Positions 33,292 through 44,747 of a stretch of 64,000 nucleotides of DNA are shown piece after piece. The notes below the pieces were generated by a model that worked only from the letters and a program-made list of their open reading frames with translations, was not told the DNA's origin and did not search any database. The stretch is taken from assembly GCA_963576785.1 (NCBI GenBank), contig OY756144.1:2728001-2792000 (forward strand), written 5' to 3'. Positions within the stretch are counted from its first letter, which is position 1. Each line of letters begins with the position of its first letter. Made by a program: the position numbers and the translations under genes. This DNA comes from Chlorophyllum brunneum. Lineage: Eukaryota; Basidiomycota; Agaricomycetes; Agaricales; Agaricaceae.

Positions 33292-35681
33292 GGATGGGAG
33301 CACAGAAACAGCTTCCATAAGGGAACCCTTGACCTGCCTGACAAGGCAATCAGTCAAGAGGGAGATGGAGAGAGGGTGTGGGGGGCCACCCTTGGTATTT
33401 GGACGATCAAGGAGGGATCGAAGAGGATGGGTATTGGAGAGGGTGGTGAGACAGTAGTTTGCTTTTGAGGCCAACTTCTTCAGATGGAGGTAGACAGGGA
33501 TGAGACCAGTGAGGGCTGTGGTGCTGCCAGAAGGGGAGGTGCAGAATGCACCAGTGATCCACAATGCAGCCTTGCATTGCATGGTATTGAGGGATTTGAG
33601 AAGACTCTTATATTGAGCCTTGTCAAAATACCACAGACAGAAGCCATTTGTTGCAATAGGCATGACACACAACCTGAAGAGGAGTTGCTTCTGCTTGGGG
33701 GTCAGACTACAGGAGGAGTTACCAAGCATCCCTATCACTTTCATGGTGGAGAGGGCCTTGGTAGAGTAGTATTGAACGTGCTTCTGGAAGTTCAGGACAC
33801 GATCAAAATAAAAGCCCAGGTACCTCCAATAGGTTTTAGGGTGGAGAGGAGTGTCCCCTGTGAATGGACCAAAGCCCAAATCAAGGGAGGGGGTTTATAT
33901 CTCCAGACTTTCTGGAGAAGTGGAAAAGTTCAGACTTGTCATGCTCCATAACAAGTGCAAATGCTATGAAGAGATCGAAAAAAACAATATACACCCTCTT
34001 GAGGGTGCCCAAGTTCTTGTCCCAGGTCTTAGCCTGGGCAACAATGGTGCCGTCATCGACATAAGACAACAGAGTACTCCTAGGGGAAGTACTCTGTAGG
34101 TCAAAAACCTTCATAAGAGGGGTGATATAGAGGTCAGAGAGGACCGGAAACATGGCAGAGCCCTGTCCAATGCCCACATCTGCACTCCGGGAGTCAGAGA
34201 AGAAGCCGTTCCATGTGTACACAGTAGAATGGCCCACCAAGTATGAAGCAAAAAAGGTCCTCATGTTAAGTGGGAACCCCTGCTTGGCAAGTATGGCCAT
34301 GAGCATCTCATGGTTCAAGGAGGGGAAGAACTGAGCAATGTCAAATGCAACAATGCTTGTTTTGAGACCCTTAGCCCACCCAGTGCAAACCAGGTGAGTA
34401 AGGAACAACCCAGTGTCCTCAGTGGAATGTTGGCAAATGCCTCCAAGTTGATGGGGATAAAAGATGTCATGTTTAATGGCATCAAACTGGATGTGGTTGG
34501 AAAGCATTTTCTCAACCAGTTTGCCAAGCGTGTTCAGGAGGACAATAGGCCTGAATGCCTTGGGGGTAGAGTAGGAGGGCTTCCCTGGTTTTGGAATGAT
34601 GACCAAGAGTGACTCCTTGAAGCTGCGGGGCCAGTGACCCACCATGAGGCAGGCATTGGCCAGGTACAGAAACACTGTCAAACAATCTTCATTGACAACA
34701 ATATACTTGAGGTGGGACCATGTAACATGGTCCAGCCCCAGAGAGGACATGTTAGAGTAGGAGGACAAAGCCTCTGTAAGCTCCAGCACCGAAAAAGAGG
34801 CCCACTCCCTGACTGGAAGATCAGGGAGGGGGTCGAGGACAGACATATTACACTGCTGATCAGCAGCAGAATTGTATATCGAGTGGAGGGCATCCCAAAG
34901 GGAGTCTATACCATGACAGGGCTGGCTGTTAAACTGGATAGCCTTGCATGGGGGTAACTTACAAGTCTTGATCCACTCCATAAGGTCCCAGGGTCATTTG
35001 TTAGTAGAGGCAATCTCTTCAATCTTGGAATCGAAGAACTGACATTTGGCTACTGTGCAAGCATACCTAAAGTCCCCCAGTTGCCATGGCTGTGTGAGCC
35101 CTGGTACCTAGAGAAGGAAATGGTGCATGCCTCATCCCACCAGGGATGAGTATGGTGAGTAATCCAGATCTCCTTCGAGTGGTGGGTCCATGCTTTGGAG
35201 AAGGCTTCAGCCACAGCAGATGCCAAGGCATCCACCTGTTCCAGGGATTCTGGAGAGGAACAATCATGAAGATTGGTCATCTTGTCAATGATGTGCCCCA
35301 AGAAGGCCTTCTCTTCATTGGAGCCCTTTGAGAGGACAGATTTGACAATCCTGATGTCAATGGGAGCAATAGGAAGGATAATGGTCAATGGGACGTGATC
35401 CGAGGTACCCTGAAGGAATAGGTTCTGATAAGGAAAAGTCCTTGATGCATTGGGAGAAGAGATGAACACTAGATCAATCACTGACAGATGAAGATCTGGG
35501 TTGTGGGAAATAAATGTTGGACCCAGGTTGGTTGGCATAACCAAATCAAGACTAAGATCACAATTCATCTCCATGAGTTTATGTGCCATTGTTTGATGAT
35601 GCAAAACCTCAGGGTCCCACTCCAAAGAATGACAGTTGAAGTCCCCACTTATAAAATTGAATCAACCCTCTCATGAAGGAA
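33292..35681 (-). pseudogene. LINE B endonuclease C-terminal part and RT (host of family C insertion)
   Basis: Read right to left: SEWDPEV-like start (EWDPEVLHHQT, 35,625), HNPDLHLSVIDLVFISSP and HPWWDEACTISF, then RT (34,981-33,881; FRPIVLLNTLGKLVEKML, AFDIAQFFPSLNHEM, LLSYVDDGTIV). The thumb region follows (33,879-33,480; YLGFYFDRVLNF). The shift at 33,880 and stops in the linker break it. The YVDD catalytic box and the first Asp are intact here. Confidence 0.8.
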
Positions 35682-35694
35682 GTTGATGGCAGTG

Positions 35695-36768
35695 TTTTTT
35701 TTTTTTTTTGTTTAAATCAACATGTTTAAGATAGTGTGCAATTGCAGTCCACCTGTATTTACTGTGACATATAGGCTACAAAGGTATTGGTAATCAAAGA
35801 CAGGCTCTCCCCTGGCCAAACTAGACTACCGACAGGTGGTCTGGGTGAATGGTTGTGGAAACATGTATGGACGCACGAATCCTAGACCAAAGAAAATAAG
35901 CAACCCCTAGCCTCCCCTCCCTAGGGAGAGTATGCGTCAATTTGCAATTAACTCCTACACATATTAGAGACATGGGGAGCTAGCAGGGGCCGTGCTGCAT
36001 TATCCAACTCCCGCAAGTGGTGTGTTGGACTTAAATGCAAATGTTGAGGGATTACGTTTAAGAAAACTAACCAGCTAGTCAATAGAGACCAGCAGGCCAC
36101 AACATCTCTTGTACAAAGGACAAGAGCACAAGATATGAGTGTGGGTCTCCAGAGGAGCCCCACACTTGCAGCCAATAGGCTCTAGAGGATAGAACCAGGA
36201 GTGGTACTTGCTGGTTGGTGCATGCCCAAGGATGGCACAATTTACTCTCATTGCAATGGACTGAGAGGGAAAGGAAGGAAGCCAAAAACCTCCATGGAGG
36301 TACATTGGCTGTAGTACTTTGTTCTTACTATTCTTGAGAACAAGGAAGTTTGAACCGTAATAAGAGGTGTCCTAGAAGATAACCCTTCAGGACTTCTGAA
36401 CAGTTGCTATGTTGAGTTTACGTAGCAAATCAATAGACATCACTGGACAACATCCAGCAGTGACTTGAAGGTTGGTGGCAAATAAATGTACCTCCTGATG
36501 AATAGACCATTTTGCCGAAGATGGAATGGACCAGAAAGTGAGGGAATGGTCAGGATGACCCCTGAACCACTCCAACAAGAGATAACAAACAGCCAGGGAA
36601 TGTCTCTGACCAGAATGTATGGACGGGTCAAGAGCTTGCTTGGCAGAACCAATTGAGTCCATAAAGACCACGATGTGTACAGCCTCAGAAACTGCCACAG
36701 CAGTTCCCAAAGCCATATAAATGGCAAAAAGTTCAGCATCTGGGGCTATAACTTTACCAGCTAGGTGA
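35695..36768 (-). mobile_element. 5'-truncated LINE A (-) with perfect 13-bp target-site duplication
   Basis: The insertion carries poly-T at 35,695-35,710, the family A 3' end and ORF2 C-terminus (GCKCGAPLETHTHILCSC) up to the RNase H Glu block. It is flanked by GTTGATGGCAGTG at 35,682-35,694 and 36,769-36,781, inside the endonuclease of the LINE B host. The perfect duplication marks it as one of the younger insertions. Confidence 0.9.
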
Positions 36769-36781
36769 GTTGATGGCAGTG

Positions 36782-38325
36782 TACTGATTGTCCAAATAGA
36801 TGTTCAAGAAGTTATATGCCTTTGCATTGGTAAAGAGCATCAGCACAAGAATATCGGGGTAATCAACAAGGTCCTTCCTCATTGATGGCCTTAGATGTTG
36901 CAACTGAGTGTGTACATAAGCCATTACTTGGTGCAGAGACCCCTGGGTAGGGAGATGTACCACCATGAGCCAGTCAGGGTGCTTAGGTGCACCGATAATG
37001 TCATCCCCTTCCACATCAGTGGTTGAGGGAGCAGAGTGGATGAACCTCCAAGGAGGTTCCTGGAAAAAGAGAATATCGAAGTCTGATTTCAACTTCTTGA
37101 GCAGTACATCAACATATATATATAATTTTGTGACATTAAATGAGAATACCCTAATGCCCTCCAGATGGTCCAGGTTGTTTCTAGACATAAGGGGGGTTAT
37201 GAGGGGGGATGGGAGAGCAACAATGTCTGTCATGCACCTCTTGATAGCAGGCTGTCAGCCAGGCCTGGTTGTGTTTGTGATTCCAGAAAACATACTTCCT
37301 GGAGTCAGCAGGATGCTCCTTCTTGCAGTTATGGCAGTGAGGAGGGTGGGGCCACAGTTGATCAGCTGGGGTAGCAGGAACTAGAGGCATAGCCTTCGGT
37401 TGCCCCTTACAATACTGTGCAAAGGTGCGATGGTTGGCATGGGAGTGCAGACCACCACAATCAGGACATGCAGGACCATCAGCCTTGCACCAAGAAGAGG
37501 CGTGGCCCCACTTGTAGTAGCGGATACACAGTGACTCGTTATGGCAAGGGTTTGCAGAGAGTATAACATACTGCTTATTCCCAAACATGATCTTCTTATT
37601 CAGAAGACTGAGAGCACAGGTACCCCTCATGGAGTCCCAGATATCAAAGAACACCATACAGGAGTTGGATGTCTTGGAGTTGCACACCAGCCTTGGGGGA
37701 CCCTTAAGGCTGGTAAGAGTAGCATGGACCAATGAGGTAAGAACCTCCTCAACATCTGCTGGGGTAGATTGAACTCTGGTGGCAGAGTTTTTGAGGAAGA
37801 GGATATTGACCACATGGAGGTATGATACCAATGAGGGGAGTCCAATCCAGAAGGGGGCTCCTGGAGGGAACAGACATTCAACCAATGCTCTAAGGATCTC
37901 AATATCCTTAGTCGAGGTGAGTTTGTTGGTGGCCATGGAATAGCCATCATACACGAGTATGGCACCTTCCACAATCAGAAAGCTTCACCCAGCCTTCAAT
38001 GCCTTACAGGCCTGCTGGGTAAGAGTATGGAGACCAGCCAAGGCATTCAACTTGTCTTCATAGGAAACTAGGACCTACTTATGTGACAGCCCAGGAATTG
38101 TGAATGCTGGCTTCTTAGGGTGAGCATTGGATGAGGAAGGTTGTTTTGCAGCCTTGGCTTGCATGTGAAGACTGAGGACCTGCTCCACGGAGAGGTGGGG
38201 AAAGGCAACTTTTAACAAAGAAAGCGGGTCCACCCTAGGCTTAGCCGAAGCTGGTTGTTTTGCTGCAGCCAAATAAGCCTTCTGGCCTGGCTTAGGCTTT
38301 GAAGTGAGCATAGAGGGAGGAGGCC
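36782..38325 (-). pseudogene. LINE B ORF1 and endonuclease N-terminus
   Basis: ORF1 (37,972-37,181 and 38,311-38,075) has the three Cys/His clusters (CIRYYKWGHASSWC with one Cys lost, CPDCGGLHSHANHR, CHNCKKEHPADSRKY). The ORF1 stop, TGA in the other B copy, is changed to a sense codon here, so ORF1 runs through into the start of ORF2 in another frame. The endonuclease begins at ATG 37,233 (NLDHLEGIRVFSFNV). Confidence 0.75.
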
Positions 38326-39585
38326 CACTTGGGCTTTTTCTTCAATTGAGCTCTTACTTTTAAAGAGCATGTTCAACATTATGCTACTAAGTCTTTGTGC
38401 ACAGTCAAGGCCATGCGCATGCTTGGTAACTCATCTTGAGGCCTTCTTCCTACCCAGAAGAGGACCCTTTACTACTCATGTATAGTGCCTATTGCTACAT
38501 ACGGGTTTTGTCTCTGGTTTTACGAGGGTGCCCATAATAAGGGCCTTCTAAAACAACTTAACACTATGCAGCATAAAGCTGTGTTATGCATCACTAGTGC
38601 ATTCCGCACCAGCCCTACCAGAGGAGCCAAGGCCTTAGCTGGCCTTATCCCTATCCATCTTCATCTCAAGAAGCTGCTACCTGTGCTATCCACAGGGTTG
38701 CCACACTTTCTGAGAATCATCCTGTATGTTCCATTATGGGATGTCACTATACTGCGGAGTGTGTTCCACACCCCAGATCTATTACTCTCATGACCCCTGC
38801 TCAGGCAGTTAGGGTCAAGGGACCTGTTATGGAGGCAAACTCTCATTTGCCAGAGTTGACAGAGATGTTTGAGCTATTTGCACTCAAAGTGTTTCTAGGT
38901 TCTTGCCTCCTGGGCTGCATAGCGGCCCAGGTAATATTTAAAACATATGACGCCTCACTCGGTGGAAACCCAGTGGGCTGTCAGGTGGATTTGCTCAACA
39001 ATACTCTTTATGAGTACTATGAGGATAGATAGGTGGTCTACGCAGTAACAGATGCAAGTCTGCCAGAAGAGCAGTAGACTCCTTTGTTCACTCTGGTCAG
39101 GCTCACTTGCTTGCCATATGTAATGCTCAGTTTAGGGGTCATCCCAAATGCTTTCTTCATATCTGGCACACCTACTCTTGGGAGAAGTAGGCCATTTATG
39201 GTATCGTACACCAGTACTGTACTAAACTTTGGGTTGCTACGGGTTCCCATCCACAAACCTCCCTTGACTCCCTTTATCAGAGGGTCGTCAAGTCCTGCCA
39301 GGATGCCTGGGTCACTCGATTCCAGGATCCTACTTACTTAGGAAGCCAATTCATGGCTCTCAAAGGGTGTAACGGTAAGCCCCTCCAGCCCACTTACCTC
39401 AATGGAAGTTTGTGATTGCCATCCACTGCAACAGAGTCCAACTTGCTGTCTGCCTGCATGTGTAGAGTTATACTCAACCATATACCTATCGGGGCCTACA
39501 GGTCTCAGTTCTTCCAGGATAAACCATTCTAGTATCCATGTGGGGCTCCTTTTGAGTCTTGCGTACATATTCTTACCAACTGTAA
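38326..39585 (+). mobile_element. Chimeric LINE fragment: family A to 39,062, family B after it
   Basis: The forward strand reads LINE A from late RT (38,485: PIATYGFCLWFYEGA) to the RNase H TDASL block. It then switches at TCTGCC (about 39,057-39,062) to LINE B RNase H at ARRAVD, continuing to the CPCGA-like knuckle region. It ends without 3' end or poly-A at about 39,585, where unrelated AT-rich DNA begins. All frames are broken. Confidence 0.7.
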
Positions 39586-40029
39586 GGCTGTTAAGAGATA
39601 GCCTTCTATCTTTAGATATATATACCAGACTTTGCATTGACATACCTTGCTTGTTTACTTCCCAAATCCCATCATCATTACCTATTTTTGAGTGCCTATA
39701 ACACTAATATCTCAAAACAACAAATGTCAAGTTTATAACATTAAAAAAAATCATCCACTATAAACATACCCAACTTAAATTCTTGCAAAATCCAAAAGCC
39801 CAATATTTCTAACAGATACAAATCCTGTTTCTGCCCATATAAGATAAGTGTACATAATAACATATAGACTTACCCTTTCTGTTAAAGAGAATTGAAAACA
39901 GGAAATGATGATGGGATTTGGGAGTAAATGAGCAGGATACAATTACCTAAACTAATATTATTTACATACATATATCTAAAGAACAATAAAGAAAATTAGA
40001 ACTCAGATTATGGATATGAAGATATTTGC
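39586..40029. other. AT-rich non-coding stretch at the edge of the retrotransposon island
   Basis: No coding frame, RNA gene or recognised repeat is visible here. Composition shifts to clearly more A/T than the LINE island. Several short direct and inverted AT motifs such as ATATATAT occur without an ordered pattern. Confidence 0.6.
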
Positions 40030-40331
40030 TATTATGAACCATTCTTAGTTGCCTCATTCTTATTATACACCCATCATCTCATGTACTATCTATTTCACCT
40101 TATCTGTTTTACCCCCTGTTTTATATCTCACTATGACTCATGTTACTCATATCCTCTATGACTCCTTTACTCCATTCCCTTATTCTTAGTAACCACCACT
40201 AGTATATAAAGTATAGTAATACTTGCTATATTCCTTACACTTTACCAATCATATCATCCCTTTCTCTTCTCTCTACTTCCTTGTCTTTACCCAAAGACTT
40301 GCAACCTGAGTCCTAGACTAAGGTCATAACA
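40030..40331 (+). mobile_element. Solo LTR (302 bp) with 5-bp target-site duplication TTTGC
   Basis: The sequence is related to the LTR at 10,454-10,747, sharing ACCACTAGTATATAAAGT and the end GACTAAGGTCATAACA. It is flanked by TTTGC at 40,025-40,029 and 40,332-40,336. The first dinucleotide is TA instead of TG, one substitution from the canonical end. It lies about 0.9 kb from the 3' side of the Msb2-like gene. Confidence 0.85.
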
Positions 40332-41235
40332 TTTGCATGGTTTGGTATTTCAACACTTTCAACCAAGTTTTGTAAAAAGTGCTGATACAGTACTTACAGG
40401 TCATAATCACCTGAAAAATGGCATCCCATAACACAAATGACAAGAAAGCCCTTCTATACATATATGCACATAAATACCTTCAAGAACTCATAAACATTCA
40501 CTCTAAACTAAAACAGAGCCATCAACATCCAACATTTACCCATTCATACATCATACTCAAAAATCCCTCATCACAAAAACACTGCACACACACAACACAT
40601 CTCTATTCATTATTAAAAAAACCCAACCACACATTTCTCCCTTCCACAACAACCAAAATTGTCTGACCAGCATACAAAAACAAAAACACAAAAAGAGAAG
40701 CATTTTACTACCATATGTATATATGTGTGTGCATGTGCAGTGCATAATAAAAAAACCCATCTTCCTAAAAAAAATTCCTACAGACAATAAAGACAAAATA
40801 AAAATACGAAGTCAAGAACCCCCTATGGAACGGAATTTTCATTCCGGCCCCCCAAAAACTTGGTCTATCCAAATCCATTTCAACCGGCCACATCCAGGGG
40901 GAGGGTACAAGACCACGACGAAAAAAAAAAAAAAAAGGAAAAAACGAGCCAAAGAGCGCTAAGCGGCATATAGCAAAAAAAAAAGACGAAAAGAAAATTG
41001 TGGTATATGTGCACAATAAATAACACGACGGGAGGGGGGTAATAAGATTGTTGTGCGGACCGAGCGCTCGAGCAAGCAAAGCAAACACAAAAAAAAAGTT
41101 GTCGAAACAAGTAACCTAGCGATGAATAGTCCAATCAAATCGGAGCAGGAAACGAAGGACGAGAGGGTCATGTCACAGAGAGAGCGTGGAACGTACAAGA
41201 GCCGTGAACAAGGTAAAGAGAGAGAGAATTTTTAA
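40332..41235. other. Non-coding interval 3' of the Msb2-like gene
   Basis: This A-rich interval holds poly-A runs (about 40,921-40,936 and 40,977-40,984) and a CACACA-rich patch. Open frames here are low-complexity (Lys/Arg/Glu-rich or their antisense) and none is convincing. Its right end probably contains the 3' untranslated region of the reverse-strand gene ending at 41,236. Confidence 0.6.
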
Positions 41236-43686
41236 TTACCAATTCATCGTACTACCTCTCAAAACCGGTGCCGAAATCGCACTAGGTTCAATGTTCCTTC
41301 TCTGACTCATACTCGTCGGACTAGGTTCCTGCATAAGTCGATCATTCGCGTTCGCCTGACTCTCAAATCCGCGCAACGAATCTTCCGCAAAATAAAAGCT
41401 TCTCCTCCTCGCACCACCCACACTATCCTGATCAAATTGACGTCCATCTGGACGAGCACCAGCGACTTCATCAGGAGGATCAGAAAGCCTTCGATGAGCA
41501 AGTTGCCGACGACGTTTCATCGACCTGTAAACAAGGAAGACGAGAACGAAAAGCGCGATAGCCCCAAGAGCGCTAACAACCCCGATAATTGCGTCTTGAC
41601 GAGATTTCCCTTTATCTCCACCACCATCAGTGGTTCCATTGTCGCTTGGACCAACTGCACCAGGATTGGCATTAGGATCGGAGACGGAAAGAAGTGAATA
41701 GCCGGGGACAACGCGGTCAGCAAGATCTTTGGCGACGCCATCAGGTACACCGGTATAAAAGGTCGAGGACTTGGCCTTGATTTGAACGGCGAGCGTGTCA
41801 ATCATGTTGGAAGGGATATAACCAAGCCAAGTGGTGCCTAGCTCGAGAGCATCATTGGGGCTTTGATAGCTGGTCGGAATGTAAACTTGTAGTGCATAAG
41901 TCTTTACTTGATCAGCTATAGGGGAGGAGACCATGAATGAACACGATTAACAAGAGGAGGGATAGTCAAAACATACCTGGAACAACAAGGGCAGTTGTGA
42001 TCAAGAGAGGCACATAAGCGAAGATCTGACTCGATGCAAGAGTGTTTCCAACGACGAATGGCCAATTAAGCTCATTATTGAAAAGAATGCTGATCAAAGT
42101 GAATCCAGCAAGGTCTTTGCTGTGGACGTCCAGCTGATCACGGGGGTAGATCCTAGCAGGAATACCGGTCGGAAGGGGAACAGGGACGAGGGTAGAAGAA
42201 GCATGGGCGGCGAATGGATCAATAGTTGTCGTTGCCTCGTCTGGGTCGGTAAGTGTGGCGGTAGTAGTAGGTATGGAAGTGTAAGCCAAGGAGGACTCTG
42301 TGAGGACGAACGAAAGACCAGGCTCGATGGAAAATGTGTTGACAGAAGTGGAGGTAACGGTGACGGCAGAAGGTGTACTCTGCATGGGGGGGCTGGTGGT
42401 GGTGGAAATATTGCCCGAGGGAGTAGGGAAGCTGATGATGGGTCCAACAGAGGTACTCGGAGGCAAGAAGCTGCCGGAATCACTGTAGCTGGTTGAACCG
42501 GGCGGAGTTGGCTCCGAAATGGGGGGGAGGATTGTTGTGGTTGGAGGAAGGGATATTGGTGTGGATGAAATAATGCTGCTAAGGCCGCTGTTAACACTGC
42601 TGATAATGCTGCTGACGGGACCGACGACGTCGCTTGTGACTGAACCAAGAACACTGGTGATTGGACTGACGACATCGCTTGTAACTGAACCAAGAGCGCT
42701 GGTGACTGGACTGATGACGTCGCTCGTAACTGAACCGAGGGCACTGGTGACTGGACCAAGGATGCTGGTGACTGGGTCAACGGCGCTAGTGACTGGACCA
42801 ACGACGCTGCTGAGGGCACTGGTGACTGGACCAAGAGCACTGGTGACTGGACCAATAACGGCGCTGGTAACTGGATCAATGGCACTTGTAACTGGACCAA
42901 TGACCGCGCTGGTGACTGGATCAAGCGCACTAGTAACAGGACCAAGAACGCTGGTAACAGGACCGAGAACGGCGCTAGTAACAGGGTCAAGCGCGCTCGT
43001 AACAGGCCCAAGAACGCTGGTAACAGGTCCGAGTACACTCGTAAGACCACCCAACCCACCCAAGATTCCTCCATCACTCGAACTAGAAGACGTAGTAGTC
43101 GTAGGACTACTAGTCGAATCCGACGCAGAAGTCGTTGTCGAGCCAGGCCGAGTGACAGTGACGGGGTCAAGGATACTCGTAGTAGGGGTCACAGTAGCTG
43201 ATGATGAACTATGACCACCATCACCACCACCGAGAACATCCGATGTAAGACCATCCAAAGCACCACCAACGCTACCAAAAAGACCAGTAGGGGTTGGAGT
43301 AGGTTTTGGGGTAGTAGTAGGGGTAGTACTGGACACGGTCGAGTCTAGAGAATCCGAAGATGAGGACGACGAAGTATTGGATGAAGAAGATGACCCTGGT
43401 GAATCAGTAGAAGGGCCGTCTCCTGTGTTGTCGGAACCATTAGGGTCTATCGCTCGGGTTAAGTCCACGGGTAACAACGGCCAAAAAAGCACCACCAACC
43501 TAGGATACCAGTCAATTTCGGCAAGGCATCATCAATCTTGGTGCCCAAGCCTCCAAACAGGCCCTGACGTCGTGCGAGAGGAGACTTGAGAGAGAGAGAA
43601 CGACGGGTGTGTGGGTACTGGTTGGCGCGGACAGAGGAGGTGAGGAGGAGGAGGGCGTAGAGGAGAGGGGAGAAGGGGAGAAGCAT
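41236..43686 (-). CDS. Msb2-like signalling mucin (membrane sensor), 3 exons
   Basis: The model joins 43,686-43,509, 43,446-41,977 and 41,915-41,236 (775 aa; introns of 62 and 61 bp, both phase 1). It has an N-terminal signal peptide (MLLPFSPLLYALLLLTSSVRA), a long Ser/Thr/Pro-rich region with degenerate repeats around GPVTSAL, and a conserved extracellular block beginning DLAGFTLISILFNNELNWPF and continuing into VKTYALQVYIP. One membrane segment (AIIGVVSALGAIALFVLVFL) leads to a basic cytoplasmic tail. This layout matches the fungal Msb2/Hkr1 signalling mucins, which sit at the plasma membrane and feed the Cdc42/MAP kinase route for surface sensing and filamentation. The family call rests on layout and the pre-membrane block; another mucin-like sensor is possible. 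Confidence 0.8.
42580..43060 (-). repeat. Coding minisatellite in the mucin region
   Basis: About 18 to 20 degenerate copies of a unit encoding (A/V)(L/I)GPVTS(A/V) lie head to tail, mostly 21-27 bp in DNA. They are variants of CTGGTGACTGGACCAA as read on the forward strand. The lengths keep the frame. Because the unit avoids stops in several frames, it also creates a long antisense open frame (42,519-43,214). Confidence 0.85.
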
Positions 43687-44057
43687 GGAGTGCTGACAAG
43701 CAGGACGGCGAGCTGGACAAGCTGCCAGAGAGAAAGGAGCGTGAGTTTTGAAAGAGGACAGGATGAAAAGGAAATGTCACGTCACACACCATCTCTCTCC
43801 TGTCACAGTCACTCTCCCGCCCTCACGACCACTCTGTTGCACCCCCGACAGCCCCACACCCACACACACTCCCCTCGCTACACCCCATACACCATCCACA
43901 GGCCCAAGCACAGGGCGGGGTAGGGCGCACATCTCTCACGGGCACAGCTTGCCGACGCTCATCATTTTTAGAAACAGATCCATGTGTCATGGTCATACTA
44001 CATGTGGACAGCTCATCTTTTCAAGTAACATATGTAGAACAAGCAAAGTCATCTCCA
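43687..44057. promoter_or_regulatory. Upstream region of the Msb2-like gene and 3' flank of the uL23 gene
   Basis: The 371 bp hold no gene. There is a CA-rich patch (CACACACAC around 43,858-43,870) and C/T-rich sequence on the forward strand. The interval must carry the promoter and 5' untranslated region of the reverse-strand gene starting at 43,686. No clear TATA box is visible. Confidence 0.5.
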
Positions 44058-44747
44058 CTAGATAAACCCAATCTACACCCAAATCAATACACCATCTTCT
44101 CCCAAAAAAAAGCATCGCCGTACCTTGTTCGCCACATCCAGCGCATCGTAATCAGCTGTCAACCGTACATACGCCTTCTTCTTTCCATCAGGTCTAAGTC
44201 ATCCCATCATTCAAAAACCACTCTCTCCTATCTATCTAGGCACACACACTCACCGAATCAGCGTGTTCACCTTGGCCGCATTCACATCATACAACTTCTT
44301 GACCGCATCCTTGATCTGTCGTTTATTCGCCTTCACATCCACAATAAACACAAGCGTATTATGCTCCTCAATCTTCTTCATCGCAGATTCCGTGTTCAGC
44401 GGTCTAACCATCCCAATTTCATCACCACACAAAATAACACATGTAAAAGTCCACTCACGATACAATAGTACGGAACTGGTCCATACGAGGCGCATGAGGA
44501 ATCGATTTGCGAGGGTACTTGGGGTCACGCTCCAACCTAAGTGTCTTTGGGCGATGGAATGACACCGAAAACCTCTCCTTTCGTGAGCTATGCGAATGCG
44601 CTCCCTGCAGAGCTGCTTTTTTAGCGGTCTTGGCCTTGCTGTCCTTGGCCGATGCTACTCCAATCTGTCAGCACTCATCACACCCCATAAAACAAAAAAC
44701 CCACTCTTGGCAGCAGCCTTGCCTTTGGCTGTTTTCGTCGTGGCCAT
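44058..44747 (-). CDS. RPL25: Large-subunit ribosomal protein uL23 (L25/L23a), 5 exons
   Basis: The exons are 44,747-44,705, 44,654-44,459, 44,403-44,254, 44,193-44,124 and 44,072-44,058, giving 157 aa. The start [14 protein letters not shown] is the usual basic extension. The conserved core is visible in [40 protein letters not shown] and [19 protein letters not shown], and the last exon of 15 nt adds IGFI. The protein binds 25S/28S rRNA near the polypeptide exit tunnel. All introns are GT-AG of 50-60 bp. An acceptor-like TTTACAG just upstream of the ATG (44,754) and a donor-like GTGAGTATC near 44,895 suggest an additional intron in the 5' untranslated region. Confidence 0.95.

Larger units (their letters stand above)
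23719..38325 (-). mobile_element. Reverse LINE family B copy serving as host for three later insertions
   Basis: The same element can be followed through 38,325-36,782 (ORF1, endonuclease start), 35,681-33,292 (endonuclease, RT), 27,173-26,756 and 23,897-23,719 (RNase H). It is split by a LINE A (35,695-36,768), the family C element (27,188-33,277) and a forward LINE B (23,912-26,741). Each insertion has flanking duplications. Its 3' end is missing at 23,719. Stops and shifts throughout make it inactive. Confidence 0.8.

Noticed and set aside
41053..41235. Forward Lys/Glu/Arg-rich 60-codon frame
   Set aside because: Low complexity, in the 3' flank of the reverse-strand mucin gene, and with no homologue recognised.
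42519..43214. Forward open frame of 231 codons made of LVTGP repeats
   Set aside because: It is antisense to the mucin repeats; the repeat unit lacks stops on both strands, and there is no start context or splice pattern.
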